The notes: generated by a model not told the origin, from the letters alone. A DNA stretch of 64,000 bases from an uncultured Chitinophagaceae bacterium (GCA_937919945.1 CALESY010000048.1:87552-151551), one strand, 5' to 3'; positions 25,848-35,045 are shown, counted from the stretch's first letter. Program-made: numbers and translations.

Positions 25848-27038
25848 ATGCAATTAGCCCAAAGGCTGAACCGTATATCGGAGCCGCAGACGATAAAGAT
25901 GGCAAAACTTGGCAGGGAGTTGAAAGCGCAAGGAGCCGATGTGATAGACCTGAGCCTGGGTGAACCTGATTTTAAAACACCTGCCCATATCTGCGATGCT
26001 GCTTCAAAAGCCATGCAAGAGGGCTTTACAAAATATACTCCAGTAGTTGGTTATCCTGAATTAAGACAAGCCATTGTCGATAAACTGAAACGTGATAACA
26101 ATCTGGATTATGCAATAGATGAAATCATTGTTTCTACTGGTGCAAAACAATCACTTGCAAATGCCATCTTGAGTATTGTGAATCCTGGTGATGAGGTGAT
26201 AATACCAACACCGTATTGGGTAACGTATAGTGCGCTGGTGCAACTGTCTGAAGGGAAGGTGAAATTTGTTAACTGCTTTATAGATACAGATTTTAAACTA
26301 TCTGCCGAAAAACTGGAAGAAGCTATAACGCCTAACACTAAGCTCTTTATATTTTCATCTCCCTGTAATCCTACTGGTAGTGTTTATTCTAAAGCTGAGT
26401 TGGCTGCATTGGCAGATGTTTTTAAACGCCACCCGCAAGTAGCCATTATCAGCGATGAGATTTATGAATATATCAATTACACAGGTAAGCATGAAAGTAT
26501 TGCACAATTTCCGGAATTAAGGGATAGAGTGATAATTGTAAATGGTATGTCAAAAGGTTTTGCAATGACGGGTTGGAGGCTTGGCTATATGGCAGGGCCA
26601 AAAGACATAGTGCAGGCTTGTGAAAAACTACAAGGACAGTTTACATCAGCTACTAGTTCTATAACACAACGTGCGTCTATTGCTGCATTGACAGGCGATT
26701 TAACACCAACGTATAATATGACAGCATCCTTCAAACAACGCCGCGATTTTGTAATTGGCGAGTTGCAAAAAATGCCGGGTGTTAAAATCAATATGCCGGA
26801 AGGTGCATTCTATGCCTTCCCCAATATCAGTTCATTTTTCGGCAAAACGGATGGTGCTGTCGTTATTAATAACGACGAAGACCTGAGTATGTATCTGTTG
26901 CATACAGCACACATCAGCACAGTAAACGGGGCTGCATTTGGTAACGAAAACTGTATTCGTATATCTTTTGCCACTGGTATGGAAAAACTGGAAGAAGCCA
27001 TGAAACGTATGGCTGCAGCATTGGCAAAATTACAATAA
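25848..27038 (+). CDS. PLP-dependent aminotransferase, class I (aspartate aminotransferase type)
   Basis: A 396-residue fold-type I aminotransferase. Visible landmarks: SLGEPDFKTPAHI near the N-terminus, STGAKQSLANA (phosphate-binding loop region), PYWVTY with the ring-stacking aromatic, SPCNPTGSVYS, SDEIYEYI with the PLP-N1-binding aspartate, and the Schiff-base lysine K236 in MSKGFAMTGWRLGY. C-terminal ENCIRISFATG contains the arginine that binds the substrate carboxylate. This is the Ib-type seen in thermophiles and Bacteroidota, generally converting aspartate and 2-oxoglutarate. Prephenate or other specificity cannot be excluded. It ends only 8 bases before the convergent DUF4296 gene. 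Confidence 0.93.
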   Translation: MQLAQRLNRISEPQTIKMAKLGRELKAQGADVIDLSLGEPDFKTPAHICDAASKAMQEGFTKYTPVVGYPELRQAIVDKLKRDNNLDYAIDEIIVSTGAKQSLANAILSIVNPGDEVIIPTPYWVTYSALVQLSEGKVKFVNCFIDTDFKLSAEKLEEAITPNTKLFIFSSPCNPTGSVYSKAELAALADVFKRHPQVAIISDEIYEYINYTGKHESIAQFPELRDRVIIVNGMSKGFAMTGWRLGYMAGPKDIVQACEKLQGQFTSATSSITQRASIAALTGDLTPTYNMTASFKQRRDFVIGELQKMPGVKINMPEGAFYAFPNISSFFGKTDGAVVINNDEDLSMYLLHTAHISTVNGAAFGNENCIRISFATGMEKLEEAMKRMAAALAKLQ

Positions 27039-27046
27039 AAGATAGT

Positions 27047-27403
27047 TTATTTAACAGGGTGCTCACTTTCCAATTTGCTGAAGTGAGTAATCATGTCTGC
27101 ATAAACAGAGTCAAGCTCTTCCGGGTTCATTTTATACCATTTGATGCTCTCTGTTAACTGTTCAGGTGTTACTTTATGGTGTTCTAGTATGCTTTTATAA
27201 TATACCGCCAGTGAATCTTTATTTTTATCCCGTACCTGATGCAGGCTGTCATTCACCATGGTGCTATATACTTCTGCAATATGCAAGTCTGACAATATGA
27301 TTTGCATACTATCAGCAGGTATCACATCGCCTTTGCCACCCGAAAAAAAATGACAGGATGCCATACAGATACAGGCAAATGCAAAAAGAATTTTCCACTT
27401 CAT
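27047..27403 (-). CDS. DUF4296-family lipoprotein
   Basis: 118 residues with a lipoprotein signal peptide ending ICMASC (C17). The mature part reads IPADSMQIILSDLHIAEVYS, then a helix containing YYKSILEHHKVTPEQLTESIKWYKMNPE, split here for clarity. This matches DUF4296, a helical Bacteroidota-specific periplasmic family of unknown function. It is the last gene of the coaBC-porD-DUF4296 run, with 6 bases between the porD stop and its ATG, so co-transcription is likely. Members often sit near envelope or T9SS genes, which fits here. Confidence 0.8.
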   Translation of the reverse strand: MKWKILFAFACICMASCHFFSGGKGDVIPADSMQIILSDLHIAEVYSTMVNDSLHQVRDKNKDSLAVYYKSILEHHKVTPEQLTESIKWYKMNPEELDSVYADMITHFSKLESEHPVK

Positions 27404-27409
27404 GCTGCC

Positions 27410-28327
27410 TTATTTTATACTGTTGTATTTCTGTATGTTGGGTACATCTATCTGTTGCAGCATAGATATGTATTGTGTTTTTTGCCCCGCATCTTCTTGC
27501 GATACAAGGCTGGCAAACTCGTCAGATTTTGCACTAAAGAAAAATTGAAGCAATATAGAGCTTGGGTTCTCCCTGTTTATCTGCACAAATTTCGGGAGCG
27601 ATTCCAGTATCAGTTTACGGCTCTCATCGGGTTTGTTGTACATTTTATCAAGCCCTTCGCGGTGCATACTGTACCATGCTGTCCTGAATTCTTTGAAGCG
27701 CGGATTCAGTATCTGGTCAATAATCCAGTACCTATTTTTATTGCCATCTACGGCACGCCAGCCTACAATGGTTTTGCCAGATTCAGGCGCATTGTTTACT
27801 ACGTTTTGTGCACGCTTAAAAAAGTCGCTGCCACCGTTTAGAGAAAAGCTCTCATAGTCCAAACCTAATACGAGATAAGCGTAGTAGGCAAGCGTGGCTG
27901 TCAGGTTCGATGCCAATGGGTCGTTACCCGTTACACGGTTATCATCAAATTGTAGCGGAGTGAACTGGTTGAAACGAAACACAAATTCTTTATCAATATG
28001 ATTGACAATAGAAGATGTATAGCTTGCATTGAACACAGGGCGCGATGCCTGGATGTTCAGCGTAGCTTGAAATACATCCTGGTCAAGTTGTTTGGTCAGG
28101 TTGATGAGAATGTTACAGTCTATTCGCTCATTATTCTGAAACTGGTCGGTAGTCCATTTACGAGTGTTCATAAACTCTAGTATGTTGCGCTCCATGGCTA
28201 TAAACACTTCTTTGTCTATACCCTGTATGGCATCGCGCATTACTTTTACTTTGCAGTTCAGTTCTTGTGCATATCCCGCCATTACTACGGTAGCAAACAA
28301 TATGGTACTAAACAGTTTTTTCAGCAT
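27410..28327 (-). CDS. porD: PorD-like type IX secretion protein (DUF4835)
   Basis: 305 residues with a signal peptide (MLKKLFSTILFATVVMAGYAQ). The body matches the DUF4835 family annotated as PorD: ELNCKVKVMRDAIQGIDKEVF, MERNILEFMNTRKWT near the N-terminus, LAYYAYLVLGLDYESFSLNGG in the middle, and LQFFFSAKSDEFASL near the end. PorD is one of the gene products reported as needed for type IX secretion in Porphyromonas gingivalis; its molecular role is not settled. The gene overlaps the end of coaBC by 20 bases, so the two are translated from one mRNA. The T9SS cargos elsewhere in the window would be clients of this system. Confidence 0.85.
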   Translation of the reverse strand: MLKKLFSTILFATVVMAGYAQELNCKVKVMRDAIQGIDKEVFIAMERNILEFMNTRKWTTDQFQNNERIDCNILINLTKQLDQDVFQATLNIQASRPVFNASYTSSIVNHIDKEFVFRFNQFTPLQFDDNRVTGNDPLASNLTATLAYYAYLVLGLDYESFSLNGGSDFFKRAQNVVNNAPESGKTIVGWRAVDGNKNRYWIIDQILNPRFKEFRTAWYSMHREGLDKMYNKPDESRKLILESLPKFVQINRENPSSILLQFFFSAKSDEFASLVSQEDAGQKTQYISMLQQIDVPNIQKYNSIK

Positions 28328-29525
28328 CTTTCAGTAACAATATATGGTTTACAATAGCATCTGCCACAGCTGCTTTGCTCATTAGGGGCAATTGAGTAGT
28401 GTGCCCGGTTTTATCTATTAAAGTTACTATATTTGTATCATGTCCGAAGCCTGCACCAGCATCTTTTAACGAATTCAACACAATCATATCCGCATTTTTT
28501 CGGTTCATCTTATCCGTAGCATGATTCAGTTCATTGGTTGTTTCTAATGCAAAACCTACCAGCAATTGTCCGTCTTTTTTTAATCCACCAAGCGTTGCCA
28601 GTATGTCTTTATTCTTTACCAGGCTAATATCTAACGTGTCTCCCTGCTTTTTTATTTTCTCAGGAGCTTGCTCCGCTGGTTTATAATCTGCCACGGCAGC
28701 TGATAATATGGCAATATCCACGTCATGAAATGTCTGCAGACTGGCATTGTACATTTCTTCCGCACTTTCTACGCTTATGGTATTGATAGACGGATTGTGT
28801 GCTCGTAAATGTGTAGGCCCAAGTATCAAAGTAACTCTGGCTCCTTGCCCTGCTAAAGCTTCAGCAATGGCAATACCCATCTTACCGGTAGAAAAATTGC
28901 CTATAAAACGCACTGGGTCTATACGTTCGTAAGTAGGGCCAGCAGTTACTAATACATGGCGGCCTTTTAGCGGGCTATTGTTTTTTTTTTGAAAGTAGTC
29001 GGCCAGATAGGTAACCAACTCTTCGGGTTCCGCCATCCGTCCCTCACCAATCAGGCCGCTAGCCAACTCGCCATGTGCAACGGGTATGATACGGTTGCCA
29101 TAACTGCGAACCTTCTCTAGGTTGTTTTTAGTGCTGGTGTGCAGCCACATATCCTCATCCATAGCGGGTGCCACAAATACTGGGCATATAGCAGATAAGT
29201 ACACTGCGCATACAAGGTTGTCACATATACCGTTAGCCATTTTTGCAAGGGTATTGGCGCTACAAGGTGCTACCAGCATGGCATCCGCCCATCTGCCCAA
29301 TTCCACATGGTTGTTCCATGCCGCACCGTCAGCTACATTGCTATGTACAGGGTGTTTTGATACCGTAGACAATGCCAGGGTACTTACAAAATCTTCTGCT
29401 GCACGGGTGGTTATTACCCGTACCTCAGCACCGGCTTTTATCAGCAAGCGTACCAATTGAGGAGTTTTATATGCCGCAATGCTGCCCGTTACTGCCAGTA
29501 TTATTTTTTTACCTGCTAAATGCAT
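28308..29525 (-). CDS. coaBC: Bifunctional phosphopantothenoylcysteine decarboxylase / phosphopantothenate-cysteine ligase
   Basis: 405 residues from the ATG at 29525; the in-frame GTG six bases earlier is less likely. CoaBC makes phosphopantothenoylcysteine from 4'-phosphopantothenate and cysteine, then decarboxylates it to 4'-phosphopantetheine for coenzyme A. The N-terminal flavin-binding CoaC half shows ILAVTGSIAAYKTPQLVRLL, the SANTLAKMANGICDNL stretch and PAMDEDMW. The C-terminal CoaB half shows VTAGPTYERIDPVRFIGN-FSTGKMG and a AAVADYKP motif. It heads the coaBC-porD-DUF4296 group, an arrangement common in Bacteroidota. Confidence 0.96.
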   Translation of the reverse strand: MHLAGKKIILAVTGSIAAYKTPQLVRLLIKAGAEVRVITTRAAEDFVSTLALSTVSKHPVHSNVADGAAWNNHVELGRWADAMLVAPCSANTLAKMANGICDNLVCAVYLSAICPVFVAPAMDEDMWLHTSTKNNLEKVRSYGNRIIPVAHGELASGLIGEGRMAEPEELVTYLADYFQKKNNSPLKGRHVLVTAGPTYERIDPVRFIGNFSTGKMGIAIAEALAGQGARVTLILGPTHLRAHNPSINTISVESAEEMYNASLQTFHDVDIAILSAAVADYKPAEQAPEKIKKQGDTLDISLVKNKDILATLGGLKKDGQLLVGFALETTNELNHATDKMNRKNADMIVLNSLKDAGAGFGHDTNIVTLIDKTGHTTQLPLMSKAAVADAIVNHILLLKDAEKTV

Positions 29526-29584
29526 AAACACTGCAAATTACGCTTTTTAATAGAGATGCTAACAGAGTACAGATAAATGTGCGC

Positions 29585-30139
29585 TTATTTAATCTGCACA
29601 AATTTTTTTGACTTTTCTTTCCAAACCCATGCTTCCGGTTTGCAATAAGGGCAATGTGACAGGTAGTAGCCTTCTTTGTTATTGTTAAAAGTCATATGAG
29701 CATGCGGAGGATTAACGATGAGTAAATTACTACTCTGATAGAAGTCATAACCTAAACCGGCAGGCGGGGCTTCATATACCATCCCTGTAGTAGCATCTAC
29801 AATCGCTGCCATTTGACAAGGAGAACCACAACCCCAATACACAAAGCAGTAGTGGCCAGCAAAATTCACTTTTTCTGCTTGATAAGTTTCTCTTATCGCA
29901 GTTCTGTATCGTCTTGCATAAGTACATGGATATAGCTTTGCCTTAGCCATAGTGCCATCATAAGTATCCTTTACTGGATAGTCATTAAATGCAGGGGCAT
30001 CAAATTTTATTAATGAGTCGTCAGTGTTGGTATAGTCTTTGGTTTGTACACTATCTGAAACGCGTATAGCAGCATTCTTAACTACTTCATCAGGTTTACA
30101 GGCGAGCAAAAAACTAAACAATAATAAGTAGTATCTCAT
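29585..30139 (-). CDS. Conserved lipoprotein of unknown function in a sigma/anti-sigma cassette
   Basis: 184 residues from the ATG at 30139, with a lipobox (MRYYLLLFSFLLAC, C14). An extension to 30175 would overlap the upstream gene and hide the signal peptide. The mature domain includes KVNFAGHYCFVYWGCGSPC followed by a VDATTGMVYEAPPAG stretch and a late CPYC pair. N-F-A-G-H-Y-x-x-x-x-W-G-C-G-x-x-C with a D-x-x-T-G-x-V turn recurs in an uncharacterised bacterial family, as I recall it. It begins 1 base after the anti-sigma-like gene stop, so it belongs to the same operon and may be a regulated output or sensor component. Confidence 0.65.
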   Translation of the reverse strand: MRYYLLLFSFLLACKPDEVVKNAAIRVSDSVQTKDYTNTDDSLIKFDAPAFNDYPVKDTYDGTMAKAKLYPCTYARRYRTAIRETYQAEKVNFAGHYCFVYWGCGSPCQMAAIVDATTGMVYEAPPAGLGYDFYQSSNLLIVNPPHAHMTFNNNKEGYYLSHCPYCKPEAWVWKEKSKKFVQIK

Positions 30140-30140
30140 A

Positions 30141-30488
30141 TTAAGTAGATAAACGCATAAGCATATAGGCGGCAATACATAGTAGCAGAATAATAATAAC
30201 GGCCACCCATGCCCAATAATTGTCTTTAATGGGTTTAGAGCGTCTGCGTGGTTGTTTGCGTATATGTCGTTCTAATTGGAGGTTGAGATTTTTGGTAATA
30301 TTATTCAATTCATCAACTTGCATATTTTGTAATCCTTCCAGTGCATCTGCTTCCATACCTGTATCTGCCAGCCATTGTTCTACTTCGTGTTGCTCTGCCT
30401 CTGATAACTCCCCTGCAAAGTAGGCACGTAGCACCTCATCGGTCAGTTTGCCGCCGCTACGATTCAGTATGTTTTTATGCAGGCTCAT
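30141..30488 (-). CDS. Putative membrane anti-sigma factor
   Basis: 115 residues: a cytoplasmic N-terminal part with LTDEVLRAYFAGELSEAEQ-HEVEQWLAD, like the N-terminal anti-sigma domains of Bacteroidota (lacking the zinc ligands of ZAS domains). A basic linker leads to one C-terminal transmembrane helix (WAWVAVIIILLLCIAAYML). Almost nothing is left outside the membrane. It overlaps the upstream sigma factor gene by the 4-base ATGA (30485-30488), typical of a sigma/anti-sigma pair. The role as anti-sigma is inferred from layout and topology. Confidence 0.7.
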   Translation of the reverse strand: MSLHKNILNRSGGKLTDEVLRAYFAGELSEAEQHEVEQWLADTGMEADALEGLQNMQVDELNNITKNLNLQLERHIRKQPRRRSKPIKDNYWAWVAVIIILLLCIAAYMLMRLST

Positions 30489-31036
30489 TGTTTAGTGAGT
30501 ATTATTTTCAGGTTGCGTTTGCCATTTTGTATATAGCTTTTCACTTGCTCAAAGCTATAGCCGGTAATTTCAATAATTTGTTTGTAACTTTTCTTTTGCA
30601 GGTAAAATAAGGTAATACAATGGCGTTGCTGTTCTTCCAATGTATCTATAGCAATTTGCATTTTTTCTAGTGTGGTATCTTTCCATATCCTTTCTTCTTG
30701 ATCTTCTCCGTCCACTGGCATATATGCTAATGTACTTTCATCTGTAAGATACTGCTTATCGCGTAGTAATTGCAGGCAATGGTTGCGCATTAATATATAC
30801 AGCCAGCCTTTGAAATTTTGTATAGGTTCAGTAGGCAGGTGGGTAATGGCTTTTAGAAATACTTGTTGTACTGCATCTTGTGAGGCATTTTTGTCTTTCA
30901 AATATTTCATGGCTACACCAAACAGCAGCATTGTATAGCGTTGTAGTAAAGTACCCAGCAAAGCATTGTCTTTTTGTTGCCTGTAGGCTTCTATCAGGCT
31001 TTCATCACTCAGGTGTATGTATTGGTTTTTTGCCAA
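30485..31036 (-). CDS. ECF-type RNA polymerase sigma factor
   Basis: 183 residues. Region 2 is seen in ESLIEAYRQQKDNALLGTLL, then DKNASQDAVQQVFLKAI and NFKGWLYILMRNHCLQLLRD. Region 4 is seen in LEEQQRHCITLFYLQKKSYK followed by a helix-turn-helix ending in QVKSYIQNGKRNLK. There is no ATG ahead of region 2: the frame opens after TAA at 31049-31051, and the TTG at 31034-31036 (LAKNQYIHL) is the only usual alternative start, so TTG is chosen. The next gene overlaps by 4 bases and looks like its anti-sigma factor. The target promoters are unknown. The divergent outer-membrane protein gene at 31145 could be a target. Confidence 0.9.
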   Translation of the reverse strand: MAKNQYIHLSDESLIEAYRQQKDNALLGTLLQRYTMLLFGVAMKYLKDKNASQDAVQQVFLKAITHLPTEPIQNFKGWLYILMRNHCLQLLRDKQYLTDESTLAYMPVDGEDQEERIWKDTTLEKMQIAIDTLEEQQRHCITLFYLQKKSYKQIIEITGYSFEQVKSYIQNGKRNLKIILTKQ

Positions 31037-31144
31037 GGCTATAACTACTTATTGCAAGACGCAATAAAATTAATATTCCATAAAAACAGCAGTGCCTTTA
31101 CTGTAAATAAAATAATTACTATTTTGTACAAAAATTACCTATTT

Positions 31145-32011
31145 ATGTTCAAACTGCCCTTAGCTTGCCTGATGTTGATGGCAATGATAATTACCGTCTT
31201 TTCTGCTAACGCACAAGACGACTACATCAAACAAGGTTACGTAAAACAAAGCAGGTTGCCTCGTAGTTTGCAAAAATTTCAGATAGGATTATCTACTGTT
31301 GGTTCTGCAGGATACTACAAAGCTTTTTTCGATAGTAAGATTGAGGATAGGTTTGTAAGCGTATATTATGAAGGTCCTACTGTTTCGAAAGGTGGTTTTG
31401 GTATTACTTTAGGTACTTATTCCCGTTTAGCAAAACTTGGTAAGCGTGCTGCTATTACCTGGGATCTTGACTTTATGTATAACCGTGTTTACTGGAAAGG
31501 AATAGGTACCGGTTTTTATATTGAGCGCGAATGGAATAACGGGGCTACCACACAACAATACGCGCTGCCTACCGGGCTTAATCTTAAAATAGGCAGTGAT
31601 GCGAGGCTTGAAAAGAACCATCGCTATTGTCTCAATTTCGGTGCGGGCATTATGCCAATGATCAACATGACCAAAATGCAAGACTCACTGAAAAAGCCAC
31701 CCATATCTAGGCACGTTGGCGTAACGCCATTTATGAAGTTTGAAGTGGGGCTTTTTACAGGGTTTTGCTGGAAACTGAGGGTTAATTATGCTGTTGGTGA
31801 TTTCACATTAGTAAAAGACGGTAATGCATGGAATAAGAAGAATCCTTATGGTGTAAGCAGGTTCAATCTCAATGGAAATAATGTAATGACCGTTTCACTG
31901 ATTCTTATGCCGTTCTCATACGATTGGCCGGATAACGGTTGGTGGAATAATTCGCGCAACTCGCATAAAATGTACAAAGGCTGGAAGTCAAGACACAAAA
32001 ACTACTACTAG
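31145..32011 (+). CDS. Outer-membrane beta-barrel protein, unknown function
   Basis: 288 residues from the ATG at 31145 (MFKLPLACLMLMAMIITVFSANAQ signal peptide). A long upstream extension to 30974 runs antisense across the sigma factor gene and was rejected. The mature protein alternates aromatic/hydrophobic and polar residues (FGITLGTYSRLAKLGKRAAI, WDLDFMYNRVYW, FMKFEVGLFTGFCWKLRVNY), as in small beta-barrels, and ends in a tyrosine. No family was recognised with confidence. It is divergent from the ECF sigma operon and lies 30 bases upstream of an M14 peptidase gene on the same strand, so those two may be co-transcribed. Confidence 0.68.
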   Translation: MFKLPLACLMLMAMIITVFSANAQDDYIKQGYVKQSRLPRSLQKFQIGLSTVGSAGYYKAFFDSKIEDRFVSVYYEGPTVSKGGFGITLGTYSRLAKLGKRAAITWDLDFMYNRVYWKGIGTGFYIEREWNNGATTQQYALPTGLNLKIGSDARLEKNHRYCLNFGAGIMPMINMTKMQDSLKKPPISRHVGVTPFMKFEVGLFTGFCWKLRVNYAVGDFTLVKDGNAWNKKNPYGVSRFNLNGNNVMTVSLILMPFSYDWPDNGWWNNSRNSHKMYKGWKSRHKNYY

Positions 32012-32041
32012 ACACTTGGTTTAATTCTATTAATTTTAACC

Positions 32042-33772
32042 ATGATGAAAAAATGGTTAATACTTGTGCCCTGCATGGTGCTGACCACCATTTGCAGGGC
32101 ACAATCTTTTAATACACCTTTTGAAGCAAGTAACGGTACGCAATCTGCTACTTATGCGCAGTTGATTGATTACTACGAAAGGTTGGATGCTGCTTACGAA
32201 ACCATCCGTATGAAAGAGGTGGGCGAAACGGATGCTTACTATCCGCTGCAGGTTGTATATTATAGTAATGATGCCAGATTTAGTGTTGCCGATTGGAAGC
32301 GTGAAGGCAAAATCATTCTATTGATTAATAATGGCATACACCCCGGCGAACCTGATGGTATAGATGCAAGCATGATGCTGTTACGCAATGCCGCAATGGG
32401 AAAAATTAAAGTGCCTGATAATATAGTATTAGCTGTTATTCCAGTATTCAATATTGGTGGCATGCTCAATAGGGGTAGCCACAGCAGGGCAAGTCAGAAT
32501 GGTCCTGTTGAATATGGCTTTCGTGGTAATGCACAAAACCTCGATCTGAATCGCGATTTCATTAAGATGGATGCGAAAGAAACACGTAGCCTTATACGTC
32601 TTTTTCATAAGCTATCGCCTGATGTGCTGATAGATAATCACGTTAGTAACGGTGCGGATTATCAGCATATCGTTACACTACTATCTACTCAACATAACAA
32701 ACTAGGTGGTGCCATGGATAATTACCTGAATAATTATTTTGAGCCGCTGATATATAAAGACATGGCAGTTAAGGGCTATCATCTAGTGCCTTATGTAAAC
32801 CATTGGGGGCATACACCGGATAAGGGTTGGACTGCTTTTCATGAAGGGCCACGCTTTGCAAGTGGCTTTGCAGCTATGCATCATACTTATGCTTTTGTTA
32901 CAGAAACCCATATGCTGAAGCCTTTTGACAAACGTGTGTATGGTACATATGAACTGATGAAAACGATAATACAAATTGCAGCCGCCAATGCGTCTGACAT
33001 ACAACAAAGCAGACGTGCTGATTTACAAGCAGATGCACTTGCAACACATCTGCCCGTAGAATGGGTGTGTGATACAGGCAAGCATACAAAAATCATGTAT
33101 ATGGGGTACGAAGCAGGTTATAAACCAAGCGAAGTATCAGGAAAACCAAGATTGTACTACGATAGGAGCAAACCATACACCAAAGAGGTGCTGTTGTATA
33201 ACGACTATAAAGCGAAGCAAACCGTTACTGTGCCGCAAGCATATATGCTATCGGGTGCATGGGCTAAAGTCATCAGCAGGCTGCGTGATAATAATGTAGA
33301 GATGATGCGTGTAGATAAAGATACCACTATCTATGCTGGAGTGTATTATATAGAAAGTTACGAAACCACACCACGCCCGTACGAAGGACATTACCTGCAT
33401 ACCAAAGTAATAACCCGTAAAGAGAAGCGTTACATCAAACTGTACAAAGGCGACTACATAATACCCACCAATCAACCCGCCAAAAGGTTTCTTACAGAAG
33501 TGTTAGAACCTACAGCACCTGATGCGTATTTTGCTTGGGGTTTCTTCGATGCCATTCTGCAACAAAAAGAAGGGTATAGTGATTATGTGTTTGAAGATGA
33601 AGCAGCAAAAATACTCTCTAAGGATGCGGCATTGCGCAAAAAACTGGAAGGGAAGAAAGCGAGTGATGTAAAGTTTGCTGCAGACGGCGAAGCACAACTG
33701 GATTTTGTGTACAAGCATTCGCCCTACTATGAGCCCGTACACATGCGCTATCCTGTTTTCAGGTTAGAGTAG
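32042..33772 (+). CDS. M14-family zinc carboxypeptidase, exported
   Basis: 576 residues with a signal peptide ([21 protein letters not shown]). The metallocarboxypeptidase site is clear: H100-P-G-E103 in [18 protein letters not shown] provides two zinc ligands. The substrate-binding region appears as NLDRDF and [16 protein letters not shown] supplies the third ligand. The catalytic glutamate is probably in [12 protein letters not shown] ~200-residue C-terminal extension with predicted beta structure follows and has no clear assignment. M14 enzymes remove C-terminal residues from peptides, including peptidoglycan-derived ones. The gene's last 9 bases overlap the end of the convergent PCD gene. 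Confidence 0.88.
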   Translation: MMKKWLILVPCMVLTTICRAQSFNTPFEASNGTQSATYAQLIDYYERLDAAYETIRMKEVGETDAYYPLQVVYYSNDARFSVADWKREGKIILLINNGIHPGEPDGIDASMMLLRNAAMGKIKVPDNIVLAVIPVFNIGGMLNRGSHSRASQNGPVEYGFRGNAQNLDLNRDFIKMDAKETRSLIRLFHKLSPDVLIDNHVSNGADYQHIVTLLSTQHNKLGGAMDNYLNNYFEPLIYKDMAVKGYHLVPYVNHWGHTPDKGWTAFHEGPRFASGFAAMHHTYAFVTETHMLKPFDKRVYGTYELMKTIIQIAAANASDIQQSRRADLQADALATHLPVEWVCDTGKHTKIMYMGYEAGYKPSEVSGKPRLYYDRSKPYTKEVLLYNDYKAKQTVTVPQAYMLSGAWAKVISRLRDNNVEMMRVDKDTTIYAGVYYIESYETTPRPYEGHYLHTKVITRKEKRYIKLYKGDYIIPTNQPAKRFLTEVLEPTAPDAYFAWGFFDAILQQKEGYSDYVFEDEAAKILSKDAALRKKLEGKKASDVKFAADGEAQLDFVYKHSPYYEPVHMRYPVFRLE

Positions 33773-33994
33773 TGCGTCAATGTCTTTGGCTAATGCACGG
33801 TCTTTGTCAGTAACAATATTGCCAGCATCGTGCGTGTTCAGCCATACCTCTACGGTGTTCCATACATTCGTCCAGCGCGGATGGTGGTTGTGCTTTTCAG
33901 CCAGTATCGCCACACGCGTCATAAAAGCAAATGCCTCAGAAAAATCTTTGAACTGGAAACGTCTGTAGAGTGCATTGTTTTCCTCCTGCCACAT
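33764..33994 (-). CDS. Pterin-4-alpha-carbinolamine dehydratase
   Basis: 76 residues, slightly shorter than the usual ~95-110. The family signature is present: [20 protein letters not shown], with the H-H-P pair and the N-x-V/Y-N-x-V strand, then [16 protein letters not shown]. The enzyme dehydrates 4a-hydroxytetrahydrobiopterin during pterin recycling for aromatic amino-acid hydroxylases; in bacteria it may also act on molybdopterin or folate-type intermediates. The start [15 protein letters not shown] lacks the usual first ~20 residues, but no in-frame ATG upstream was seen. No aromatic amino-acid hydroxylase is nearby. Confidence 0.88.
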   Translation of the reverse strand: MWQEENNALYRRFQFKDFSEAFAFMTRVAILAEKHNHHPRWTNVWNTVEVWLNTHDAGNIVTDKDRALAKDIDALL

Positions 33995-34017
33995 ATTGAT
34001 TGGTGTTTCTGTTAAAG

Positions 34018-34410
34018 TTACTCTTTTACATCAAACCATACGGGCTTTTCATTATTCCAATCTCCGTTGTAGTTGATTGTCAGTTCTTCACCCGCTGCTA
34101 TATCGCGTACTGTTTTTATGATGATCGTTTTGTCTTCATACTGCATAAAATATTCGCAATTGGATGTGTAAGAATGATTGTACACCGATATATAGCCTTG
34201 TGCCATGCAGCATTGATTCGGTTTTTCTTCAGGATTCCATTCAAAGATATAATCGTGTAACAGGGTTTTGTCAAGCAACGCTCTTTCTTCTGCACTCATT
34301 ATTATCACAGGCGATGCTTCTATGATCGTATCGGCTTCAATCGCCTCAAGCGTAAAAACACCACGTCCTTTATTAGCTGTTGTGTCTATATATAAAGAGT
34401 GCAATATCAT
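34018..34410 (-). CDS. Small SET-domain protein (putative protein lysine methyltransferase)
   Basis: 130 residues from the ATG at 34410 ([20 protein letters not shown]); the ORF extends to 34449, but the SET fold begins at this ATG. The SET landmarks are present in order: [17 protein letters not shown] (G-x-G-V/L-F), [13 protein letters not shown] (the N-H-S-x-x-x-N SAM-contact motif) and GEELTINYN (G-E-E-L-x-x-x-Y with the catalytic tyrosine). The pre- and post-SET cysteine clusters are missing. Such minimal SET proteins occur in many bacteria, and their substrates are mostly unknown. It lies 23 bases beyond the PCD gene start on the same strand. Confidence 0.85.
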   Translation of the reverse strand: MILHSLYIDTTANKGRGVFTLEAIEADTIIEASPVIIMSAEERALLDKTLLHDYIFEWNPEEKPNQCCMAQGYISVYNHSYTSNCEYFMQYEDKTIIIKTVRDIAAGEELTINYNGDWNNEKPVWFDVKE

Positions 34411-34442
34411 CCTGTAAAGGTCTTTGGAATATGCTGTAAAAC

Positions 34443-34470
34443 AAAACATCCCGCCGAGGCAGGATGTTTG
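34443..34470 (-). terminator. Terminator of the DUF6580 gene
   Basis: 8-bp outer stem AAACATCC (34444-34451) with GGATGTTT (34462-34469), extended by a GCC/GGC inner pairing past one mismatch. Read on the minus strand the tail is T-rich (complement of GTAAAACAAAAC). Confidence 0.55.
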
Positions 34471-34489
34471 AATATTGTATTAAGATTGA

Positions 34490-35038
34490 TTATGCGTTTT
34501 GTGTTTGCGGAGCAAATGCTTTCTTACCTGCAAAGTACAAGCCAAACAAGGCTACACTACCCACAAGGTCTGTAATAACACTGTTTTTGTAGAAAGGTAT
34601 AGCATCTACATACGTCTTTGTTAAGCCTGCAAAGCTATAATCATTCCAGCCTGCTAAGAAGTAGCCGAAGTTTGATACTACAAAAAACAGGAAAGATGCA
34701 ACTAGTGAATAGCCAATCACTTTTGCACCATTTACTTTACCCATTTTAGTGCCAATGAATGTAACCAAAGCCATAGCTGCATACACAATAGTCTGCTCGA
34801 AACCATAGAAGCCTTTTACACTTGTGAAAAGTGTGAAATAGACATCTGCTATGAACATAGCAAGTAAAGGCAGGATATAAGCCAATCTTTTATCAACAAT
34901 CACCGCACCTCCAAACAAACCAACTGCTGCAACAGGGGTTACATTTGGTATAAACATTTCGGCAGAAAAAATACGCAATACGGCAGTTGTGATTATCAAT
35001 GCAGCCGCTATTAATATAGTACTATAGTTATTCTTCAT
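34490..35038 (-). CDS. DUF6580-family integral membrane protein (putative transporter)
   Basis: 182 residues with five or six hydrophobic helices (for example TILIAAALIITTAVLRIF, AAVGLFGGAVIV, YILPLLAMFIADVYFTLF, FLFFVVSNFGYFLAGW, LVGSVALFGLYFAG). The pattern of short loops with FIPNVTPVAAVGLFGGA and IADVYFTLF matches the DUF6580 putative transport family, distantly like ECF-transporter S components, some of which bind vitamins. The substrate is unknown. A TACTTTTG -7 box (35053-35046 on the minus strand) lies only 7 bases before the ATG, so the message is probably leaderless. Confidence 0.8.
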   Translation of the reverse strand: MKNNYSTILIAAALIITTAVLRIFSAEMFIPNVTPVAAVGLFGGAVIVDKRLAYILPLLAMFIADVYFTLFTSVKGFYGFEQTIVYAAMALVTFIGTKMGKVNGAKVIGYSLVASFLFFVVSNFGYFLAGWNDYSFAGLTKTYVDAIPFYKNSVITDLVGSVALFGLYFAGKKAFAPQTQNA

Positions 35039-35045
35039 ATCTGGT

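Noticed and set aside
27302..27841. 179-residue open frame antisense to the DUF4296 and porD genes
   Set aside because: Spans two well-supported genes on the opposite strand and lacks any domain.
30974..31144. N-terminal extension of the outer-membrane barrel gene
   Set aside because: Runs antisense through the start of the sigma factor gene; the ATG at 31145 gives a good signal peptide.
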